Of a DNA stretch of 47,454 nt, positions 42,959-47,454 are shown piece by piece. Below the pieces are notes generated by a model. That model had not been told where the DNA came from, did no database searches, and saw only the letters and a program-made list of their open reading frames with translations. Numbering within the stretch: position 1 is the first letter of the stretch; every line of letters begins with the position of its first letter. Source of the stretch: Gemmatimonadota bacterium (GTDB lineage Bacteria; Gemmatimonadota; Gemmatimonadetes; Gemmatimonadales; Gemmatimonadaceae). The position numbers and the translations under genes are program-made. The stretch spans positions 1-47,454 of the forward strand of contig VHBQ01000014.1 in assembly GCA_016871855.1 (NCBI GenBank). The letters are read 5' to 3'.

Positions 42959-44221
42959 TCACTCCTTGGGGCGGCCCCTCCCTATGAGCCTCGATGGCGT
43001 CGAACGGGCCACGAAGAGCACCCCGTCCCATTGTCGTGCCACGCGCGCAGGGTAGAAATCGGTGGTGGTGTCGCCAGGCGTAAAGACGGCTCCTACGGAA
43101 CGCTTCGCCACTCGACCGGCTAACCACTCCCCCAGCGACGTCTCGGGTGCGGTCAACTCGCGACGTGCCGCCGCCCGCAGGTCGAGGAACGCCGCGTCGA
43201 ACCCTGCCTCACGGAATGCGTGCTCCAAGCTGCGGCGTGGCGGGGGGCGAAGCGGCCAAGGGCCCAGTTGTGGGCGCAGTGGTCCCTCAAACCGGATGGC
43301 ATTGAACGCGCCTTCACCCGCGAGGAGCGCGATCGCCGCATAGCGGTCACCAAGCGAATCCGCGATCACGCCTCCCTGATAGAAGCGAGCGCGTTGGATG
43401 TGCCCATCATGCGCCCAGAGAATCACCGGTCCGCCCGCCCGATTCGCGCGGACGGCGGCGAGCGCGTTCAGGCCCATGGCGCGATCCCGCCGCCAGCTCG
43501 CCCACCACCTGAAACCGAACCGCGACATATCACGGTGCTGGCGCGCGATGCGGGCCGAGTCGAGTGCTGCGACGGCCATCGCCATGCCCGGCGGAGTGCT
43601 AGCCCGGCCGGGCGGGAGCTGCGGGTCCACGCCGACGATCCGGACTCGCGCGTCCGCTGGCAGAGGGTCATTGTACGCCCGGAGCCAGCGCGCTAGCGAA
43701 GCCAACTCTTCCGTGATCCACGGCCAGAGGATTAGCGCACGCACAGCCTGCTCTGCCGTTCCGGGTCCGCCCACGATGAAGGCGTCGAACTGCGCCGACC
43801 CATACCACGGCGCCTCCATTGCAATTAGTCGCGTACCACGTGCAGCGACGAAGTGCCTGATCAGCGCGTCCTTGAGGGCAAAGAACTCGTGCGTGCCGTG
43901 CGTGGACTCGCCAAGCGCAACGAGCGCGGAGCCTGCGGTCAAACGATCGATGGCGGCGAGGGCCGGACCGCCAACCACCGACCGCTCGCTCAAACTCGGG
44001 GCGTTCTGCGGTGCGTCCGTGAGAGGGACGCTGGCCGAGCGAAGCTCGGCGACGACCGCGGACCCTGCTGGGATCCCTCGAGCCCTTCGGCCGGCGGCGG
44101 CGAGCAGCCAGAGTCCAGCCGCGAGGAGCGCGGCGGCGACGGCGACCAGGGTCAACTGCGCGCGTCCGCGGCGAGTTCGAACGTCGGCGACCGGCTGGCT
44201 GATGAAGATCGGTTGGATCAC
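42959..44221 (-). CDS. Erythromycin-esterase-family protein with N-terminal membrane anchor
   Basis: A protein of 420 residues. An N-terminal hydrophobic helix (about 24-43, LTLVAVAAALLAAGLWLLAAA) anchors it to the membrane or acts as an uncleaved signal. The esterase core has LVALGESTHGTHEFFALKDALIRHF, RLIAMEAPWYGSAQFD, VRIVGVDPQ and VILWAHDGHIQRA. GESTHG and the WAHDGH histidine are the conserved Ere-family motifs. Most chromosomal homologues are not macrolide-resistance enzymes, so antibiotic activity should not be assumed. It lies 26 bp from an upstream hypothetical gene on the same strand. Confidence 0.85.
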   Translation of the reverse strand: MIQPIFISQPVADVRTRRGRAQLTLVAVAAALLAAGLWLLAAAGRRARGIPAGSAVVAELRSASVPLTDAPQNAPSLSERSVVGGPALAAIDRLTAGSALVALGESTHGTHEFFALKDALIRHFVAARGTRLIAMEAPWYGSAQFDAFIVGGPGTAEQAVRALILWPWITEELASLARWLRAYNDPLPADARVRIVGVDPQLPPGRASTPPGMAMAVAALDSARIARQHRDMSRFGFRWWASWRRDRAMGLNALAAVRANRAGGPVILWAHDGHIQRARFYQGGVIADSLGDRYAAIALLAGEGAFNAIRFEGPLRPQLGPWPLRPPPRRSLEHAFREAGFDAAFLDLRAAARRELTAPETSLGEWLAGRVAKRSVGAVFTPGDTTTDFYPARVARQWDGVLFVARSTPSRLIGRGRPKE

Positions 44222-44247
44222 TGGAGGCTCATGAGTTCTTGACGACG

Positions 44248-44865
44248 TCAGCCCAACAGCCGGAAGATCCTCCGCAGATCATTGCTCAGCACCACCTGCT
44301 CGGCGTCGCTCAGTGCGCGCACTTCTTCACGCAGATCGTCGGCACTGATGAGGACCAGCGCCAGACGCCAGTCGCCCTCCTCGTACGGCAGCGCCAGGAA
44401 GAATCGCACGTCGGGGTTGTCGAGCGCATCGTCGTTCAGCACGAGGAGCGCGTCGGTCCCTTCCGGCCAGCCGTTCACGCGGTGGACGGCGCCGCGCACT
44501 TCCCACGGACCGCGCAGTTGGAAGAGCGCGGGCAGCACTTCCATCGTGTCGCTGATCACGCGCTCCGACACCCGACCGGCGGGCGCGCCAAGGGCGGTGA
44601 CCGGGACCGAGACCATCTGCGACGTGTCGACCGCGCGTGGCTGATCGAGCGGCTCGAAGGTGCCGATGGGGGCGAAGTCGTCCCGATCAACCAGCGGCCG
44701 CCACCAACTGGCGCGGGTCTTTCGCAAGCTCGCGATCACCGCGAGACCAGTCGCCTCGACGTACTCCGCCGTCGACAGGCAGACGCAGAGGTGCTTGCCG
44801 CCGGAGCGCTCTCCCGGCAGCACGATCTCGTGCAGGTACACCATCCCTGCGGTGGGTGTGGTCAC
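44248..44865 (-). CDS. Hypothetical protein, 205 residues
   Basis: A soluble protein without signal peptide or membrane segments. Features include GKHLCVCLSTAEYVEATGLAVIASLRK near the N-terminus and WEVRGAVHRVNGWPEGTDALLVLND later, with an acidic, helical C-terminus (SADDLREEVRALSDAEQVV). No family is recognised. It is the probable first gene of a unit with the esterase homologue. Its codon pattern is like that of its neighbours, and an ATG start with a conserved-looking body supports coding. Confidence 0.6.
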   Translation of the reverse strand: MTTPTAGMVYLHEIVLPGERSGGKHLCVCLSTAEYVEATGLAVIASLRKTRASWWRPLVDRDDFAPIGTFEPLDQPRAVDTSQMVSVPVTALGAPAGRVSERVISDTMEVLPALFQLRGPWEVRGAVHRVNGWPEGTDALLVLNDDALDNPDVRFFLALPYEEGDWRLALVLISADDLREEVRALSDAEQVVLSNDLRRIFRLLG

Positions 44866-44948
44866 GGAGAGGCCTGTGGATCAGATCCCGGAAGGAATGA
44901 ACGATGTCATGTTCGGCCTGGCTCGCTCCCGACTCGGGCTCGCTCTGA

Positions 44949-45158
44949 TCAGGTCTTTCGTCGATCTGATTTACCAGCCCGGATATGATAGATCGCGATC
45001 GTAAGAGCGCTCACGATTCCGCTAGTCAGAGGACCAACGAACCCGGTAGACCATCCCAAGCGCCGTGCCGCGAAGCCGACAAGCAGTCCCACCCCAATGC
45101 CGACCGCGACCGCGACCACGACGGCAACGGCGATGTCCCCGACCTTAGGTTTTCCCAT
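44949..45158 (-). CDS. Small membrane protein, 69 residues
   Basis: MGKPKVGDIAVAVVVAVAV begins a first hydrophobic helix (to about residue 27). A second helix (VGPLTSGIVSALTIAIYHI) follows, with a basic tail GKSDRRKT. The ATG at 45158 is fixed by a strong AAAGGAGG seven bases upstream, which rules out the longer frame extending to 45374. Function unknown; it resembles generic two-helix membrane proteins. Confidence 0.7.
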   Translation of the reverse strand: MGKPKVGDIAVAVVVAVAVGIGVGLLVGFAARRLGWSTGFVGPLTSGIVSALTIAIYHIRAGKSDRRKT

Positions 45159-45441
45159 CAGATGCCTCCTTTGCCGCTGGAAGCGGCCACCCAGCGCGCC
45201 TTCTTCAGCAGCGCCAGGTCGGGCCGTCGACGGTGCCCCGTCACACGGCGCTGGCGAGGTCGGCGATCGCGCCGTACAATGGTCGACCGACTCCGATAGA
45301 AACTCCTCTCCCGGCAAAGCACAAGGCGCGACGGCAACACATCCTCCGCCCGGGCTGCCATCACGGAGATCCACCGGCGGCTACGGAAGCTCACGACGCG
45401 TCAGCGCGCTAACTTCGTCCAATGCACCCCAAGAGCCACCC
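45159..45441. other. 283-bp divergent intergenic region
   Basis: No gene is visible. It holds the ribosome-binding site of the small membrane protein (minus) and the presumed promoters of that gene and of the serine hydrolase. I see no clear palindrome or repeat. Confidence 0.45.
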
Positions 45442-47349
45442 GTGCGCCTGACTCGCCTCATCATAGTGAGCGCCAGCTTGCTCCTCGCCGCCGCCGCGAC
45501 CGCCGCCGCGCAGGCCCAAGCCCGACCTGACGCGCTCACTGAGCGCATCAGAGCCGAGCTTCCAACCCTCGGCGTCCCCGGCGTCGTCTGGGCCATCGTC
45601 AGTGGCGACTCCACCACCACCGGCGCTGCTGGCATCCGCGACCTCGCCACCGGCAAACGCATCACCCCCGACGCTCGCGTCCAACTCGGCTCCGTCACCA
45701 AGACCCTGCTCGCCACCGGCGTCCTCCAACTCGCCACCCGCGGTCTCGTGGACCTCGATGCGCCCCTCGCGCGATATCTCAGCGACCTTCCCATAGACAA
45801 TCCCTGGGAATCCACCGACCCCATCCGCGTCCGGCATCTCCTCGACCATAGTTCCGGACTCGGCGATGCTCACCTCTGGCAGGTCTTCTCGGCGAATACC
45901 TCGCCCGATCTCCCGCTGCGCAACGCCATCGCGCGGAAGGGGCAGACCATCCGTCTCCAAGCCAGGCCCGGCCAACGTTTCTCGTATTCCAACACCGGCT
46001 TCCTTCTGCTCGGCGTCCTGATCGAGGCGCGCACCGGCGAGCGCTACGAGCAGTGGCTCGACCGCGAACTGCTCGCCCCACTTGGGATGTCGCAGTCGAG
46101 CTTCGCCTGGACCACACAGGTCGGCCCGCAGGCCGATACCACCATGGCGATGGGCCACTTCGAGGGCGGCACGCCGCAGCCCTCGTACGCCATCCCCGTG
46201 CGGCCGGCTTCGCAGTTCGCCACCACGGCGCGTGATATGGCGCGCTTCGCGCGGTTCCTGATGAACGATGGCCGCGTGAACGGCAGCGTGCTCGTGGACA
46301 GCGCACTCCTCGCGGCGATGGGCCGGCCGCGCGACACAGACGCCGTCCGCGCCGGCCTCCCCAACGGCTACGCACTCGGCCTCCAGTCACGCGAGCGCTG
46401 GGGCGTCGTGACCCATTGTCACACCGGGAACATCGGGACCTTCCGCGCCATCCTCTGCCTTGCGCCAGCGGCGCAGCGCGCGTTCTTCGCGAGCTACAAC
46501 AGCGATCCGGAGTCCGCGCCCTGGGATCGCGTGGACTCCCTGCTCGCGGCGGAGCTGCAGCTGCCGCGGCTGCCCGCTCCATCCCCCGCACGCATCGCGC
46601 AGGAGAGCGCGCAACGCTGGAGCGGATGGTACACGCAGCGCCCGACGCGCTTCGAGCAGTTCGCGTATCTCGACGCCGTGGGCTCGCTCACGCGCGTGGA
46701 GGTGAGTGACACGCTGATCCGCCTAAGTCCGACCGGTGGCGCGCGACGTGTGTTGGCGCCGAGTGGTGGGCGGCTGTGGCGTGTGGTGGAGCGGCGCGGA
46801 GTGACTCACGCCCTGCTCGAGGGGGAGGGCGGCGCGCTGAGCATCACGGACGGCACGCGCACGCTGGATCGGGTGCCAGTGCTCAGCGTGTATGTGCGCT
46901 GGGCGAGCGCGGTGCTGGGGCTGGTGGCGCTTCTCTTGATCCTGCTGCGCGGCCTGTGGGTGAGTGTGCAGGCCTGGCGCGCGGGGGCGTTGCGGCGGGA
47001 GCCGCTGTGGTGGACGACTCTCTCCGTAGTGGCGATGCTCGTGGCCGCGGCAGGGCTGGCGGGGCAGGGGTTCTTGGCGATCGGAGATCGGACGGCGTCG
47101 AGTGTGGGGTTGGCTGTGGGGTCCGTTGGGTTGGTGGTGGCCGTGGGGTTGTCGGTGGTGCACTTGGGGTTGGCGGTCTGGCGGGGTGGAGTGGTTTGGG
47201 TAGGGCGGCGGGGGCAGGTGTTTGATCTTCTGGTTGCGCTGGGGTTAGCGCAGTGGGTGGTGGTACTGGTGTGGTGGGAGTTGGACTTGGACTTGGACTT
47301 GACCCGCTTTCGTGGAGCGCGGGTGGTTGGGATTTCAAGCGGCTGCTGA
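45442..47349 (+). CDS. Serine hydrolase (class C beta-lactamase-like) with C-terminal membrane helices, 3' end altered by an IS
   Basis: The frame gives 635 residues. A signal peptide (VRLTRLIIVSASLLLAAAATAAAQA) leads into a beta-lactamase/transpeptidase domain with SVTK (Ser84-x-x-Lys87) and YSN (Tyr182), then VVTHCHTGNIG in the KTG position. A DUF-like beta region follows, and four C-terminal hydrophobic helices (from about residue 490). The protein probably hydrolyses peptides or esters outside the cell. The GTG start is chosen for the signal peptide. The final 15 residues or so (after LDLDLDL) are read from what looks like an IS3-family terminal sequence, and the stop lies inside the transposase's end. 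So the native C-terminus is probably lost. Confidence 0.82.
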   Translation: MRLTRLIIVSASLLLAAAATAAAQAQARPDALTERIRAELPTLGVPGVVWAIVSGDSTTTGAAGIRDLATGKRITPDARVQLGSVTKTLLATGVLQLATRGLVDLDAPLARYLSDLPIDNPWESTDPIRVRHLLDHSSGLGDAHLWQVFSANTSPDLPLRNAIARKGQTIRLQARPGQRFSYSNTGFLLLGVLIEARTGERYEQWLDRELLAPLGMSQSSFAWTTQVGPQADTTMAMGHFEGGTPQPSYAIPVRPASQFATTARDMARFARFLMNDGRVNGSVLVDSALLAAMGRPRDTDAVRAGLPNGYALGLQSRERWGVVTHCHTGNIGTFRAILCLAPAAQRAFFASYNSDPESAPWDRVDSLLAAELQLPRLPAPSPARIAQESAQRWSGWYTQRPTRFEQFAYLDAVGSLTRVEVSDTLIRLSPTGGARRVLAPSGGRLWRVVERRGVTHALLEGEGGALSITDGTRTLDRVPVLSVYVRWASAVLGLVALLLILLRGLWVSVQAWRAGALRREPLWWTTLSVVAMLVAAAGLAGQGFLAIGDRTASSVGLAVGSVGLVVAVGLSVVHLGLAVWRGGVVWVGRRGQVFDLLVALGLAQWVVVLVWWELDLDLDLTRFRGARVVGISSGC

Positions 47350-47454
47350 TTCTACGACATGCTGCTGTTCGAAGGCTAGCGGGGAGCGTTGGCCGAGGGC
47401 GGAGTGGCGGCGATGCGGGTTGTACCAGCCCTCGATGTAGCGGAAGAGGTGCAA
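47300..47454 (-). mobile_element. End of an IS3-family insertion sequence (cut by window edge)
   Basis: Plus-strand TGACCCGCTTTCGTGGAGCG at 47300 resembles an IS3-family terminal inverted repeat (starts TG, contains a C-rich then GTGGAG block). It lies 35 bp beyond the transposase stop. The exact boundary is inferred. Confidence 0.6.
47335..47454 (-). CDS. IS3-family transposase OrfB, C-terminal fragment
   Basis: Thirty-nine codons then TGA at 47335-47337, read on the minus strand. The peptide includes FRYIEGWYNPHRRHSALGQR and then SPLAFEQQ, the diagnostic C-terminal motif of IS3/IS150-type integrase-core transposases (after the catalytic Glu region). The rest lies outside the window. Its stop region overlaps the 3' end of the serine hydrolase by 15 bp. 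Confidence 0.92.
   Translation of the reverse strand: MHLFRYIEGWYNPHRRHSALGQRSPLAFEQQHVVESAAA

Noticed and set aside
42959..44221. Macrolide-resistance gene
   Set aside because: Only the general Ere-family motifs are present, with a membrane anchor and no mobile context; resistance cannot be claimed.
42238..45158. Integron cassette array
   Set aside because: Only one degenerate attC-like site was found; the other gaps lack GTTRRRY/RYYYAAC pairs and no integrase is present.
44949..45374. Longer 141-residue form of the small membrane protein
   Set aside because: The strong AAAGGAGG before the internal ATG at 45158 and the low-complexity extension favour the 69-residue form.

Overview
The window is GC-rich DNA, densely coded on both strands, with many exported proteins (signal peptides, lipoboxes, Tat motifs). 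The mix of DUF5916 outer-membrane proteins, two very large sortilin/VPS10-type BNR-repeat proteins, PadR plus 'permease prefix domain' pairs, multihaem cytochromes and G-rich intergenic mini-repeats fits a Gram-negative, heterotrophic Gemmatimonadota-like bacterium best. Acidobacteriota is a possible alternative. This is inferred from gene content; no rRNA or tRNA marker is present.

Layout. 1-4500 (+): the tail of one DUF5916 protein, a complete DUF5916 protein, a ferredoxin/flavodoxin-NADP+ reductase-like flavoprotein and a D-serine dehydratase/D-threonine aldolase-family PLP enzyme. 4590-12512 (-): two paralogous VPS10/BNR proteins flanking a Na+/Ca2+-exchanger-family protein. 12600-18422: a GH97 glycosidase, an orphan E2-type acyltransferase, a cyclic-2,3-diphosphoglycerate-synthetase-like P-loop protein and an M19 dipeptidase. 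18868-26014 (+): a tightly packed six-gene redox/signalling island. 26274-31967: a lipoprotein cyclophilin, a three-gene molybdenum hydroxylase operon (PaoABC/XDH type) and a divergent creatininase-family protein. 32165-37231 (+): KatG, then a PadR regulator with a clear operator/promoter, its membrane-protein partner and an alpha/beta hydrolase. 37287-45158 (-): lipoproteins, small membrane proteins, a methyltransferase, a four-module Ig-like lipoprotein, an erythromycin-esterase homologue and hypotheticals. 45442-47454: a serine hydrolase whose 3' end runs into an IS3-family element cut by the window edge.

The standout is the island at 18868-26014. A Tat-exported four-cluster ferredoxin (HybA-like), an NrfD/HybB-type quinone-interacting membrane subunit and a periplasmic cytochrome with 13 CxxCH motifs form an apparent electron-transfer module. 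It has no hydrogenase or molybdopterin catalytic subunit. Downstream, with overlapping or nearly abutting genes, lie a histidine kinase with two haem-c motifs in its periplasmic domain and a cysteine-rich zinc-ribbon-like block inserted inside its ATPase domain, and two response regulators that each end in a glycine-cleavage-H-protein-like (lipoyl-type) domain. I infer a redox-sensing respiratory signalling system in which haem, Zn/thiol and possibly lipoyl chemistry act together. I do not recognise it as a characterised system.

The intergenic regions carry a second layer: 24-bp and 26-bp G-rich tandem repeats, heptamer-built inverted repeats and 'CACGGAGG'-type repeats, placed between convergent genes or just upstream of starts; several hairpin terminators; a perfect 12-bp-arm PadR-type operator; and one degenerate integron attC-like site.
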